A stretch of DNA of 64,000 nucleotides from Mesotaenium endlicherianum. Lineage: Eukaryota; Streptophyta; Zygnematophyceae; Zygnematales; Mesotaeniaceae. Numbering within the stretch: the first letter of the stretch is position 1; the number at the start of each line of letters is the position of its first letter. Made by a program: the position numbers and the translations under genes. Where the stretch lies: contig WELA01007202.1 of the NCBI GenBank assembly GCA_009602735.1, forward strand, positions 534,522-598,521, given 5' to 3'. The notes under the pieces are model-generated. The model ran no database searches. It saw only the letters and a list, made by a program, of their open reading frames with translations, and was not told the DNA's origin. Below are positions 43,702 to 56,499 of this stretch, in pieces.

Positions 43702-43870
43702 CTATGTCTTGGCTCTATGGCTGGGGTGGTTAGGAAGGCAGTAATGACATTCCCATCGTCCTGCCAAAATCTCTTCTTCACCAATGCAGAAGGTGTGCCA
43801 ACGGGCACTACACTTATCATAAGTTACCATTGCTTCTTGATCATCCAGCACTTTGCAGCTGGCACAAGGC
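43702..43870 (-). pseudogene. Element C2 PHD finger
   Basis: After the integrase, CASCKVLDDQEAMV, then DKCSARWHTFC, then GRWECHYC, ending shortly after at 43702. The W two residues before the last cysteine pair and the H-X2-C pair are typical PHD positions. It matches the C1 module, so the domain was present in their common ancestor. Confidence 0.78.
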
Positions 43871-45114
43871 GTGGCTGGCATCAATTCCTCCGGCACAGTC
43901 TTAACCGTAGGATCAATTTTGGGCAAATCGCACAGCAAGCAATTCTGCACGTGATCACTCATGGTCTTACCATCAGAACCTTCCAGTTCCAACACACCAT
44001 TGTCGAACGCATGTTTCACGCGTAAGATCACTGCACCTGAACTGGCGTCGATGGTGGTCTTGGTCTGCCGCTTGAGGTAGACGAAGTCTTCTTCCTGGAT
44101 CTGCGTCATTTGCAGGCGGTAGCTCTCATCTCGCGTCCAGGCGTAACGCTGCGTGTCTCTTTGTTGTGCAATTTTTAGATTGTCCAAAGCAGGAGGCGTC
44201 ATGCGCTCAAATTACGCCTTGCGGCGTACCATGACCTTTAGCAGTTCATTAGGGTTGTCCAGATCTTTAACCACCTCAATCTCCTGCTTGATGCTACTGG
44301 GCACAATTGGACTTATGCCAAACAGAATTTGATAAGGCGAGTAATTTGCCAAAGCAGCTTGCATGCTGAATGTGTAACCCATAACCAGCCAGGGCAGGGC
44401 CGTATCCCAATCACGCTTATAATGCTCAAGGCAAAATTTGCGCAAAGCAGACTGAATGGTTTGCACCATCCGTTCTGCTAGACCATCTGCTTGTGGGTGG
44501 TTTCTAGACGTAGTGCGATGGTCAATGAAGCATCTGTCCAAGAGTTTCTGGAAAGATCCTTGGAACTCAGACCCTTGGTTTGTCAGCACTTCTACTCGAG
44601 CTCCATGACGCACAATCACATCGTCGAGGAGCGCTTCCGCGGTCCCTTAGCTCTCCTTAGCAGTTAGAGGCACAACCTCTATCCATTTAGAGAAATGCTC
44701 AATCATGACCATGATGTGCTTGTTACCTCGCTTAGACAACGGTAGCTCACCTGCGAGATCGCAGCTCCATCGGTAGCCTAGGCCCATGATTGGCAGAGGT
44801 TGCAGGTGTGGGTGTTGCTGTGTAAAACCAGCCTTGACGCAATCACAACTTTGGCAGGCTTTGGTCACACCCTCACACTGCTGCTTCATGCCCCTCCACC
44901 AGAAAGACAACTCCAGAAGACTGTATGTCTTCTTGACACTGTATTGTCCAGTATTCTTGAGCATTTCTCGCACCAGAGCTCGCCTTTTGGTGGATTCTGG
45001 CACCAACTTCTCCTGACCACTTTCTACAATCTTAAAGAGGTTATTGCGTTTCCAGCGAAACCTTTTAGCTCGAAGGCTCACCTGGTCCGTCTGTTTCACT
45101 GATAATCCCTCCAT
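43871..45114 (-). pseudogene. Element C2 integrase
   Basis: Zinc-binding region (GQYSVKKTYSLLELSFWW, CQSCDCVKAG), core (WSCDLAGELPLSKRGNKHIM; NQGSEFQGSF; PQADGLAERMVQ) and C-terminal region (LPWLVMGYTFSMQAALANYS; DFVYLKRQTKTTI). Fossil. Confidence 0.85.
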
Positions 45115-45276
45115 GTGGACTTCCGTCTTTAGCCAGTGCAGAGTGGCTTGATCTTTCCAGATTTATGGACTGGTCACTGAACAGGGGTGGAGGTTCAGCT
45201 TCACCTGATGCTACCATTCTACCATTTCGGCCGGGCAGGCTGCCAACTTTGCTGGGCTGCTCGTATCTTTGTCTTC

Positions 45277-46127
45277 TCAAGCTCCTGCTCTGTCGTCTGA
45301 GGATGGGTCCGGGTTCCTGCTGAGTCCATTGGCGTCGTTGTTGAGTACAGCTGCTCGATGCACCACCGTCATCTGGTACTCCTGGAGCTTGAGATCCCAG
45401 CGAGCCAATTTACCAGTGAGGTCTCCATTCTTCATCAGCCAGAGTAACGGCGGGTGATCTCTCATCAGCGTGAAGGGTCTTCTCCACAGATACTCTTTGA
45501 AATGTGCGCCAACCTAAACTATTGCCAGCAGCTCTCCATCGTAGGACAAGTAGTTGCTCTCTGCTCGGTTTTTAGAGCGCGAGGCATAGGCAATGACGTA
45601 CTCCTCTCTAGGACTTGCGGCCTGAGTGAGTACTGCGCCCATTCCCACACGACTCCAGTCAATGTGTAGATTGAACAGCTTGGAGTAGTCAGGCGTTCGC
45701 AAGACTGGGGCCGTTACCAGCCGCTCCTTGACCTCGTTCATAGCCTTCTCCTGGGCTTCCGTCCACACAAAAGGTACATCCTTTTTTGGGAGTTCTGTCA
45801 AGGGTTTAGCAACTTGGCTATAGTCCTTCAAAAATTTACGATAGTATCCGCTTAGCTCTACTAGAGCTTTGAGCTTAGACACATTTGCAGGTGCAGGTAT
45901 CTTGTAAATGGCTTCAGGCTTTACAGCCTGAAAGGACATAGCATTGTTCCCAATCTCATGTCCTAAGTAAGGCACATGTGCCTCAAAGAATCTGCACTTT
46001 CCAGGATGCAGCGTCATTTGGAATTTCTCCAGGCGCTCCAACACTTGGTCCAAGTGCTCGAGGTGCTGATCTGTGATCTTGCTAAACACCACTACATCAT
46101 TAATGTATGGTTTCGCAAAATTCAGCC
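45277..46127 (-). pseudogene. Element C2 RNase H and part of RT
   Basis: Contains the end of the RT (DDVVVFSK-like start; FFEAHVPYLGHEIG), the connection (LVELSGYYRKFLKDYSQVAK) and RNase H (FNLHIDWSRVGMGAVLTQ; YVIAYASRSKNRAESNYLSY). Element A' lies inside the RT coding sequence at 46128. Fossil. Confidence 0.82.
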
Positions 46128-46609
46128 TGTAGTGATTTGAGTTATAAAATATTAGTTTGCATATATTTTAATGCTTTTGAAAATGTTTGGATTAGTATTG
46201 TGTGGAGTCAAGTGTGAATAGATACTCTAGTGACTTGGTTCATGTCCTTCAAACCTTCTAAGGCATTTTTGAATTTAGTGGAAGGACCTAGAAGACAATG
46301 TGCCATTTTTAGGTCAAAAAGACAAGTGTAAATTACTCAAGAAAGAGGTGGCAACTTTTGGGATGTGCTAGGTGCCAACACATCAACATGCACCTTCCTA
46401 GAAATTACTAGTGTAGCTAGTATATAAACAAGAGCTAGAACGTAGAAAAAATTCCAGAATCACTCTTGTATGTACCAAATTCAAGAAATATATTAACTTT
46501 CAAGAAGTCATCTCTCTTTCAGGAAGCTACCACTTGTAATCAAAGATCCTAGTCTTGAATAGATAAAGTATTCTACTTATTAAGTACTTTATCTATCTGT
46601 TTCACTACA
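46128..46609 (+). repeat. Element A' 5' LTR
   Basis: 482 bp, alignable with the 503-bp LTR of element A over its whole length, including the TATATAA box near 46423. Confidence 0.88.
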
Positions 46610-46646
46610 GTGGTATCGGAGCTAGGCACTTTGGTAGCACAAGAAG

Positions 46647-47840
46647 ATGGCCGATCCTCAAGACCAACAGCAAGCTTTTGAAGGAAGCCCTTCCTCTCCA
46701 AGAGACCCTCCTCCAGCACCAATGGGAGAGCCCACTCAAGAAATTCTGCAACAACAAGAAGCACAACAAGGAGGAGCACCGTCAAATCCCGTGGCAGCCG
46801 CTATAGCAAACTTGACCCCACCAGAAGGAGTTCCCGCAAATGAGTGGGCAGCCTTCCTACTGACCGTCCACAACCAAGTGGGCTTGGCCACCTATGAAGC
46901 AATCGTGCAAGCGTTAAGAGAAGTTATGGCTGCCATGGTTGCCCCTATTGCGAGCAACGTTCAAAATCCAACCCCGGCTCAAGCGCCTCCACAAGAGCCT
47001 ACAAGAGCAAGGAAACTCATCAAGCCCGGCAATTCAGACACTTTCAATCCTAGGAGAGGAGCCAAACTGAAACTGAGGCTCTACCAAGTGGAGACATACC
47101 TTACATTCCTTGAAGTACCCGAGGAGGACTACGTCCCTTTTGCTGTTACCATGCTCAGAGGAGAAGCAACGTCATGGTGGCGTAACCATCAAGCGGCTGT
47201 ATATCAAGCTGTGGCGCATCTTGTACCCGACCAAGAGCCCCCACCATCATATGCAAGATGGGTGGATTTTCGTGAAGCCCTCTAAAAGCAATTCATGCCC
47301 ATCAATGCGGAGAAAATTGCTCGAGAAAAGCTTCGCCATCTCAAGCAAACAACGTCCGTTCAAGAATATACATCGACATTTGAGGACCTCACTCTTGAGG
47401 TCCCCAACATGTCGCTCGAGGAGAAGATTGATCATTATGTGTCTGGCCTCAAGCTCAAGGTGGCAAAAGAAGTGGAATTACGCGATCTGACGAACTTCTC
47501 AAAGATAATTGAAGTGGCTCAAAAGGTGGATACCATGGATTTCAAGGACTCCGTGCCTTCATCTTCACGGTGACCGGCGACGCGGGTGTACGCAGCCCCT
47601 TCCACATCTGAATCTTGACCCACACGCATAGAAATTGGAGTCATTAAAAGGGACCCCAGAGCTGCCCGGAAGAGGGGAAGACCCTCCAACGACACTTATG
47701 ATGCAAGAATCCAGCAAGGGGTGAAAGCAAGACTCTCCCCGGCTGAAAAAGAAGCTCTCATGATGGCTGGACTATGCCTATTGTAAGGAGAAGGGCCACC
47801 GTGCACCCTCGTGCCCCAAAAAGTTGTCAAAAAACGGACA
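46647..47840 (+). pseudogene. Element A' Gag traces
   Basis: Starts [20 protein letters not shown] like element A. It includes the [14 protein letters not shown] region, the TFNPRRGAKLKLRLYQVETY region and a zinc-knuckle remnant near 47780-47820. Fossil. Confidence 0.85.
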
Positions 47841-50800
47841 GCGCCGGTAGGCCAGAAGCCTACCACTCCAAGGCCCACTTCACAAGAAGACAACAAGCCA
47901 AGTGAGGTGGAGAACCCCGTTGAAGACGACGTTCCAGCCCCAATGAGTTTAAGAGGTTACCTTGGAGGAGAGAAGGTCTACATCTTGGTGAATAGCGGAG
48001 CTCAAGGCAACTTCATCGGTGCAGGTTTTGCCACCAAGCACGATATTACTATGCAAACTCTTGACCACGTGCAATGCCCGACGGATTCTCCTACACTACC
48101 CCTTCCAAGAAGACGTACCCCTTGTCACTCTCCATTAAATCCTTCAAGGACAGAGTAGTGTTTTCCCCCATGCAATTGGGCACGTACGACGTCATCCTAG
48201 AGACGCCTTGGTTGACCAAGCACAACCCCCAAGTTGATGGGAGGGACGGTACTATCAAGATCGAGAATCACATCACTTCAAGAATCTATATTTTTGCGCG
48301 CAATCCTGAATATCCAGACCCAAGGTATCAAAAAGGCGGCACACAAGATACTATTGTCCGCCCTCCAACTCAAGAGACTTGTGAGGAAGGGACACGAGCT
48401 TCTTTTGGCCTTGATCACGCCAAAAGACATCAAGAAAGACGTCGAGAGTCAAGATGCCAGCCCCCTTCCTAAAAAGATACAAAAAGTCTTAGAGGACTAC
48501 AAAGAAGTATTCTCCCCGGAATTGCCCAAGGGCTTAACCCCCCAAGAGATTTGTAGACCACAAGATAGAGTTGGAGCCCAAAAGCAAGCCCATCTTTCGG
48601 CCTACGTTCAAGATGTCATGCACAGAGCTAGACGAAGTCAAGAAGCAAATCAAGGAGCTACTGGAGCATGGCTATATTTGACCTAGCAAGTCGCCATTTG
48701 GAGCCCCGGTGCTTTTTGTCATTGAGAAAGAAAGTACCTTGAGGATGTGTGTGGACTTTCCCGCCCTCAACAAGAACACTATCCAGAATCCATACCCGCT
48801 GCCGCGCATGGATGAGCTCATGGACCGGCTGGTTGGAGCCAAGTACTTCACGAAGGTGGACTTGAGAAGCGGCTACCATCAGATTCGCATCGCTGAACCT
48901 GACATAGAGAAAACCGCGTTCAGGACAAGATATGGACATTTTGAGTTCATGGTCCTGCCATTTGGGCTCATCAACGCGCCAGCAACTTTTCTGACTACGA
49001 TGAACACCATATTTCAGCCCATGTTGGACAGATTAGTGGTGGTATTCATTGATAACATTCTCATCTAAAGCAAGACCCTTGAAGAGCATAGAAGACACGT
49101 GAAAGAAGTGCTCAAAATCCTGAAGCAAAACAAGCTATTTGCAAAGGAGTCAAAGTGCGAGTTTGCCAAACAAGAAGTGGAGTTCCTAGGTCTCCACATG
49201 ACTGCTGATGGCATCAAGATGGACCCCAAGAAGACCACGGTGGTGGAGGAATGGCCAACCCCACGACCAAGAAAGACCTCCAATCATTCTTGGGATTTGC
49301 CAATTGGTACAGGAGATTCATCCAGAGCTTCTCGCACATAGCAACCACCTTGACAGATCTACTCAAGAAAAACAGGCTATATACATGGACCAAGAAAGAG
49401 GAAGAGGCATTTCAAGAGTTAAAGCAAAGATTGCCCACATCCCCGGTGCTCACACTCCCAAGTCCAAACCCAGATTGGCCCTTCAACGTCATCACCGATG
49501 CATCTTCCTATGCAAAAGGAGCAATCCTGCTTCGAGACCAAGGCAAGAGACTGCAGCCCATCGCCTACAAGTCAAGGAAGCTAAATCCAGCCGAGCAAAG
49601 TTATAAAACCACGCAACGAGAGGCATTGGCGATTATTCATGCCTTGAAGGTTTGGCACTGCTACGTTGAAGGACGCAAGGTTCTGGTCACTACGGACCAC
49701 GAGGCGTTGAAGCACCTCGAGACGCAGCCTTATCTGTTACGGAGACAAGCAAGATGGAGTGAATTCTTGCATCAGTACAACATCACGATTTAGTATCAGC
49801 CTAGCAAGACAAACCTGGCTGACCCCCTCTCAAGACTGCAATTAAATGCAGTGATGACATCGCTTAGTACAGATCTGGAAGCTCGATTTTCTGCCGCCTA
49901 TGATGCGGACCCTTGTTACACAAATGGCGAGGCAATCCTTGACCCACACAAGAAGCAAAAAGGAAACTATTGGGTGAGACAAGACACGGGACAGTGATGC
50001 GTGCCTAATAATCAAGGGCTACAATCCTTGTTACTTTGAGAAGCACACGACAACCCACTTGGAGATCACTTTGGAAAATTCAAGACTACGGGCGTGCTCG
50101 CAAGGACTAATTGCTGGACAGGAATGTCTAAGCAAGTGAAGGAGTACTGCAGGAGCTGCGACACATGCCGAAGAATCAAACCATCATCACAGAAGGCGGG
50201 AGGACTTCTTTAACCACTACCTATCCCCAAGAGACAATGGAGAGACATCTCCATGGACCTCATCGTGGACTTGCCAGTGACACCACGCGGCTACATTGCA
50301 TTATTAACAGTGGTGGACGGACTTACAACGATGGCTCATTTCATCCCAACAACGACCAAGATTACAGCACCCCAGTTAGCAAGACTCATCTTTAATAATA
50401 TATTTTGATTACATGGGTTGCCATCAAGAATAGTGTTTGATTGCGACCCGAGATTCACAAGCCACTTCTAAAAATATCTCTTCAAGAACTTGGGTACATC
50501 GCTGGATATGTCCACTGCCTACCACCCGCAATCGGATGGACAAACTGAGCGTATGAATCGTACTCTCAAGACCTCTCTAAAGGCCTATGTGTCTACTTTG
50601 GAGCAAGACTGGGACATGTACTTGACCCTCTTGGAGTTTGCCTACAACAATACAACGCAGGCCTCTACCCAAGAGTCCCCATTCTTCCTCAACTATGGCT
50701 TCCATCCAACCACGCCGCTGAGCTTCACGGCTGGCCATGATGAAGTACCTGCAGCCGGCAAATTTTTGGAGACATTAGAAGAAACCCTTGCAGCAGCCAT

Positions 50801-51428
50801 AAGAGCTCTACAACCCGCGCAAGATGCTCAAGCAAAAATGGCGAATAGGGCTAGAAGACAAATTACATACAAAGTGAGCGACGCAGTGTTATTATCATCC
50901 AAGAACATTTCCCTTAACAACAGACCTGCCGGCACCAAGATCTCTCCCAAGTATTTGGAACCCTTCAAGATTATTCAGCAAGTCAACCCCGTTGCTTTCA
51001 AGCTAGAAGTTCCCCAGACTATGCACATCGACCCCGTATTCCACGCTTCCCTTTTCAAGCCATACGTGCAACCCGACAACAAGTTATGAGGACGAGTGAC
51101 AACTCCACCAGCCTCAACAAGAGTGAATGATCTTTTGAAGTACAAAGTGGAACACATAGTGGTTATGAGAAATTTCAGGAGACAGCAGCAATACTTGATC
51201 AAGTGGAAAGGATGTCCACATTTAGAGAATAGTTGGGTGGCGGCGCACTACCTTGACAAAGTTCAGAGAAAGCTGAAATGCTTCCATGTCGCCAAACCCC
51301 CTCTTGGGCCAGCCCCAAGTCTCCCTACTAGAAGCCCAAAGACTTTAAAGCGGCAGCCTGCCACCATCAAGGAGCAGCAGAAGACCCCTAAGAGGCAGCC
51401 TGCAAGAACAAGAAAGAGGAAAAAATGA
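47811..51428 (+). pseudogene. Element A' Pol traces
   Basis: Recognisable protease, RT ([29 protein letters not shown]), RNase H ([13 protein letters not shown]), integrase ([20 protein letters not shown]) and chromodomain (YLIKWKGCPHLENSW) segments in the same order as element A, ending in the Lys/Arg-rich RQPA tail. Fossil with many breaks. Confidence 0.88.
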
Positions 51429-52122
51429 CATTCGACACTTTTCTCTTCTCGCAATTTTTGAACAGAAAACTAAAAATGCTATTGGTGAAAGGTTTCTGCA
51501 TAATAAATTCAAGAAATCTACCTACCAGGATTCCATGAGTAGCCGGTCATTTAGAATCCAAGGTTGCTCAATTTAAAGCAATGGTGAGCGAGATATGATG
51601 CTCTGAGTAGAAGGGGGTCAGGCTGCTGGCATTATTTGGGCAGAATATGCCTTGTGACATTGTGCCCTCCCTTGAACTTGGAATGCTCTAAAACTCAAGA
51701 TTATGGTAGAAACTTACAACGTCCACTTAGACTCTTACTTTGCAAAATTTGAAGAAGTACAGAAGAACTTATGAATTTCAGAAGTTTCTGCACAGATTTG
51801 GAGAAGTGCCTACTCTCTCAGCTCTAAACGACACTCCGAAAGTTGGAATGTCCTCAAATTTGGTGACCCAGTACAATTCTCCGACGCGCTCTGTTTGGCA
51901 TTTGAACTTTTTGATTTGGAGTAGTTCTACGGGCGCTATGAATTTGTACAATTTTGTTTATCATCAAGGAGTAGGCTAGCCAATAAGGTCACACCACCCA
52001 CGAACTTGCCTAGTCTTCCTTACATGTGTAGCACGTGACCTGAACCTGTTGACTAGTCTGCTCTACATGTGTAAGGCCTGCCTTCACGCGCCGAGACGTC
52101 GTTTTTTCAGTCGGGGGAATGA

Positions 52123-52421
52123 TGTAGTGATTTGAGTTTTATTATGTTAGTTTGCTTTTACTTTAATGCTTTTGAATATACTCTAAGTAATACTGTGTGG
52201 ATTCAAGTGTGAATAGATATTCTAGTAGCTTTGTTCATGTTCTTTGAACCTTCTAAGGCATTTTCGAAGCCAGAGGAAGGACCTAGAAGAACTTCCATGG
52301 GGCATAAGTCAAATGTGCCATTATGTAAACTATTCTAAAAAGAGGTGGCAAGTATTGGGATGTGATGGGTGCCAACACATCAACATGCGCCTTCCTAAAA
52401 AAATACTTATGTAGCGAGTAC
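52123..52421 (+). repeat. Element A' 3' LTR, partial
   Basis: Starts TGTAGTGATTTGAG after a TCGGGGGAATGA purine tract. It follows the LTR alignment for about 300 bp and then meets element C2 linker DNA. Confidence 0.8.
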
Positions 52422-52910
52422 ATTGGTCGAACTCTGGAAGGTCTGGCATCTCTGCCTCATCTTCAACTGACTTCTCCACTCCAAGTGTTGGTGGCTCTCC
52501 ATCATTATCTGTGTAGAGCTTTGCGAGGTTGACGATGGCTGATAGCAGCGTGCTTGCTGCCTTAGCCACTTCCTCTTTCTTGTGTCGTCGAGCGTCTGCT
52601 TCTAGCAGTTGCTCCGTGATCTACCTTGCATAAGATTCAGCTGTCTGAGTGGCTGAACCCTGCTGTTGCCCCTTAGCCTGCGTCTCTGGACTCATCAAAG
52701 AAGGTGTTGTGGACAATTGCTTGCCCGACTCTTCCTTGCGTTCTTTAAATATCACTTTGAGGCATTTGGTCTTTGCAGTCCCTCCAAAAACTCCTGAATC
52801 CTGGCTACTCTCCTCAGCCCATTCACCAATATTGCACTGGCGTTCTGCGCTTGGCAGCGGCGTCGTCTGCTCAGACATCTGGTCCCCCATGGGTGTATCC
52901 TCTCTTTCTA
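52421..52910 (-). pseudogene. Element C2 linker region, partial
   Basis: Matches the C1 linker at about 37620-38000 (AKAASTLLSAIVNLAKLYTD; LPSAERQCNIGEWAEES region). No enzyme motif. Fossil. Confidence 0.65.
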
Positions 52911-52917
52911 GAGGTGC

Positions 52918-54447
52918 TTATAATTCACCGATCCGATTATTGATTCGGTCCAACAAATCCTGGCATCTCATCAGTTTAGCTACCCTAGCTTCCCTAAATT
53001 CTCTGTCTCCGATAGCTTCCGCTGCGTCTCTTTGCACATCATATTCTTCTTGTTGCAGATGTGCCGTCCTGATAGCCCTCTCATCAGATGTTGGCACCTC
53101 ATGGACCCCAATTGTCATTGGCCTTGGCCTCGGCATAGGCTTGTCGGTGAAGGTCAACTGCTGCCACGTCATGATTGTCTCCACCCGCCAAGTCATAGAG
53201 TGCTGTCCAATCATGTTGCCGTAAATCTTTGCAGCTTCCTCTGACCCTACAGCACCGACTATCTGCCAAGCTATGGTGTCGGGTATTCCAAGGCAGTTTC
53301 CCTTCTCCACCGCAGTAGGCTCTCTCCAAACGGCATCTCTTTCATGCATTTCTTTGACCATTCTTAGTCCACCTCCTATGAAGGCTCGGGATCCTGGATA
53401 CGCTGTGAAGGTAGGCAGTACCACCCTTGGCTGACCAGGTTCATTGATGACACACAGTGGATAGCAATCCCTCCTGGTCGCTGGTCTGGTACGTACCGCC
53501 AGCGCCTCTTCCACTGTGAATGCCGTCGGTGATCGTCGTGTAAGGTCCTTCATCTCTCTCACGACCTCAATAGACATGCCGTTGGTCGAGAATATTCTGG
53601 CCCTATGAGGTAAGTCTTTGTGCTTGGCGTCGTTGATTAGCACATGATGATCCAAGGTGGGATCAAAAATCAGCCATGGCTCTCCCGGCTTCATCTGCTT
53701 ATAATCCATTCCTGGATGCACGTTCTCAATGACAAACACTGGTGGGTGATAGAGCTGACGTTCCCGCAGCATGCTGATGATTTTCACCATCCATCCCTAG
53801 TGTTGTGCTCGTGGATCACTGAATCCCCTCCTGTTTCCGGCTTGAGAAAACGGGTGACAAGGGAATCCAGCAAAGATCCGGTCAATCTTGTAGCCATACA
53901 AGTCTTCAGGCTTCACATTAATAATGTTGCTTGCAGCGATGCGCTCAACATTAGTGTATGTGGGCACCAACCCCTTAAAGTGATGCATGTGCTGCATCCG
54001 ACTAATGACTTCTCTGAATGCTAGAAAAGCGTGGTTATCACTCTCCACATACAGGACTACGGCCACGTGTATCCCTCGCTAGATCAATGCTATGGTCCCA
54101 GACCCAAGTCCAGCAAACAATACCAACATCTTTACTCTCTTTTTACGAAAAAAATCTCCCATCTTGACAATGCCTTGCGGCAGCGACTCAACTCCAGGCA
54201 TCAGATTTGCAGCAGAGGTAACTGGGTAGGGTATTGGCAGCAGCTCTTGCGGGCCGCGATCCCTGTTACTCACATTTTCCAGTTGCTCCATAATCCGAGG
54301 TTGCCATACCAACGGTGTTGGCATGTTGATGCTCGTATAGCTTTCCTCTTCTTGCTTCATGATGTTGTCGCAGGGTTCTGGGTATCTTTCGTTAACGCAA
54401 CAGTCTAGCAACCCGTAGTTTGCTTCTCCTGTGCTAAATATCTTCAC
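52918..54447 (-). pseudogene. Element C2 C5-cytosine DNA methyltransferase domain
   Basis: The clearer of the two methyltransferase copies. In order on the minus strand: an N-terminal stretch (ESYTSINMPTPLVWQPRIME); motif I MLVLFAGLGSGTIALI (about 54080-54130), the FxGxGxG SAM-binding loop; motif II/III words (VLYVESDNHAFLAFREV); motif IV region around the catalytic Pro-Cys (GFPCHPFSQAGNRRGFSDPR, about 53800-53880); motif VI FVIENV (about 53725); motif VIII PHRARIFSTNG (about 53580-53610); a long variable region with RPATRRDCYPLCVINEPGQP; and a motif X-like GNMIGQHSMTWRVET (about 53190-53230). It lies between protease and linker exactly as in C1. Family function is SAM-dependent cytosine-C5 methylation of DNA. 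Self-methylation or host-chromatin effects are inference. Fossil copy. Confidence 0.87.
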
Positions 54448-54468
54448 AGGAACTTCTCCTGCCAGCTG

Positions 54469-55890
54469 CTAATCTGTTGACTGGTTAGTCACCCTCCGCT
54501 TCCGCACATCAATGACCATACCCAAGGGAATGAGCGCTTCTGTTCCCAAAAGAACATCATAGTTCTCTGCCTCCGTCATTGTGCACTCCATGATTAGTGA
54601 CGCCTCTTCAGGTTGCCCTAAATTTACTGTGATTTTCACGGGCTTGCGGGTAGTCCCACACAACTTTGAGACTTGCCCTGAGGCAGTTCTCAACTAGAAA
54701 GGTATCTCTTTCAGGTCCCTTGCTGTCAATCCTAGAGCTTTCACAGCTCGCTTTCCCAGGATGAGTAGCTGTGCGCCCGTATCCAACGGAATGTTGGGGG
54801 CTGCCCAGTTGTTGAATGTTACTGCACCATCCTTATTGTGCACTCTCACGATGCTGAAATTGGTAGGCAAGGAGGAGCTGTTTGCACCCTCCTCACCTAT
54901 ATCCAGCTGATGTCCGGCGTCTTCAACTGTGAACGGGTAAATGATATGCAAATCAGCGAGAGAAAGCAAAGAAGCATGCTGCATCCGGTATTCCACCAGG
55001 ACCTTCAGCTTCTCCAACGAAAAACTAAATGTCTTACGCGTCCTAGGCCTGGCTTTTTGCAGCTGCAAGACCTCATTTTCATCTAGAGTGATCCGCAAAG
55101 TCTGAGGAAGCTTCCCACCATTCCTTGGCACCAAACGGTCGTGATCTGCTTGCTCGGCAGTCGTTAAATCCTCAGCCTTTTCAGGTATCAGTTTCTCGCC
55201 CTTGCAGACGGTTTTTTTTGCGGCATCTGCATTATAGTAGACGTTAGGCAAATTGAGTTTTGCAAATTGAGCTTTCAACTCAGCGATTATCGCACTCATA
55301 GCGTCATACTTCTGGTTACCCATGCGGTTACCAGAGCCACCTTTTTCTTTCTTTTTCTCCTTGTCTGCCTCTTTCGTGGTAGCATTTGCCCATGGCGGCT
55401 TTAGATTTGGGTTCTTAGACGAGCACTCATCTTCTGAGTGTCCCTTCTTGCTGCAATGGTCGCATATCTGCGCTTTGCTAGCAGATAGTTGCTTAGCATC
55501 CGGGTACGGACAATCTCTTTTTTGATGTCCTGATTTTCCGCAATTCCAACAATCCTCTCCTGTTTCAACAGTGTTGGCGTGCTTGGCAAACTTATTGAAA
55601 GATCCGCTCTTTTTCTTAAACCAAAAATTAAAGCTGTTGGCCTTAGGCGGAGGGGATGCTTGCCTCCTCTCAGGAGCCATAAGCGTCTTGGAAGCCTCCT
55701 TACACCACACTTTACCTTCTTCGACATTCCCTGCTATTTCAGCCGCCTCGTCAATGTCCCAATCTATCCTGTACTTCGCAAACAGGTGTGGCCTGACTTC
55801 ACGATCTGTTTCCCTGCCCATGCACAACAAAAATTTGTCAGTCTTTATTCTAGGCTCGTAGATTTTTGCCTTTTTGGCGAGGTCTACCAA
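54469..55890 (-). pseudogene. Element C2 Gag C-terminal part and aspartic protease
   Basis: One long segment (55890-54694, 398 codons) starts in the gag helical region (VDLAKKAKIYEPRI) and carries two zinc knuckles, CWNCGKSGHQKRDC (residues 114-127) and CDHCSKKGHSEDEC (143-156). It then has a basic Lys/Gly-rich stretch and a long linker, and ends in the retropepsin motif PLDTGAQLLILGKRAV. A further segment (54693-54469) has VLLGTEALIPLGMVID, the second conserved protease site. Gag and protease thus share a frame in this family, unlike in element A. Fossil. Confidence 0.82.
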
Positions 55891-56499
55891 TCTGGATTCA
55901 ACCTCATGACTGTCTCGTTCGTGTGACGGACAAAATGCACATTACGGTGCACCTTAAGACTACGATCCTCGGGGAATCGTGCTTCAAGCAACTTAAAGAA
56001 ACCACGCAGGCAATGCTCGGAGTCTAGCTGGTCATCTCCAACCTCCATATCTTTACGACAGCTAGCCAAGCCTTGCGCATGGCTTGCCTCTGTCGTGGCG
56101 CTATCGCCTCGCTGACCGTTAAGAGGTGTAGCTCTGCGCGTTACTCGTTCCTGAGCATTAGCAATGTTTTCAGACAGTTTTGCACACACCTTGCGCAAGT
56201 CTGCAACAGAGCCGGCATCATCAATCTGAGTAGCAGCCCTTAGCTGGCCCTTAGTGAGTTGCCTCATGGCCTCTGTTAATTCTTGTGTTAGTGCAGTTAA
56301 GTCTATGCTCTCAACAGGTGAAGTTGGCACTGCTCTCCCTGAAGATAAAGCAGACATTTGGGCTTTTGCAGCCTCTTTCTGGATTTTCAAATCCCCTTGT
56401 CCTTTTTTGCTCTCCAAATGCACATTCCTGGGTGAGATTCTGATCCTTCCGGAAGTGGCGATATATCAACAAGGCATCCTTATCCAAGTACTGAACCAA
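55884..56499 (-). pseudogene. Element C2 Gag N-terminal part
   Basis: Helical, charged segment (DLTALTQELTEAMRQLTKGQ; LRKVCAKLSENIANAQERV) matching C1 at about 41590-42130. C2 similarity ends at about 56500. Confidence 0.7.

Larger units (their letters stand above)
46128..52421 (+). mobile_element. Ty3/gypsy chromovirus A', broken relative of A, inside C2
   Basis: Opposite orientation to C2. The 5' LTR is 46128-46609 (482 bp, TGTAGTGA start, TCACTACA end), the primer-binding site 46611-46622 (TGGTATCGGAGC), and gag traces run from 46647 to about 47840. Pol traces (protease, RT, RNase H, integrase, chromodomain) run from about 47811 to 51428, followed by the family 3' UTR. A purine tract comes before a partial 3' LTR at 52123-52421. 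It is clearly older than A, with well over ten breaks. Its gag start carries one copy of the 25-residue N-terminal unit. Confidence 0.9.
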
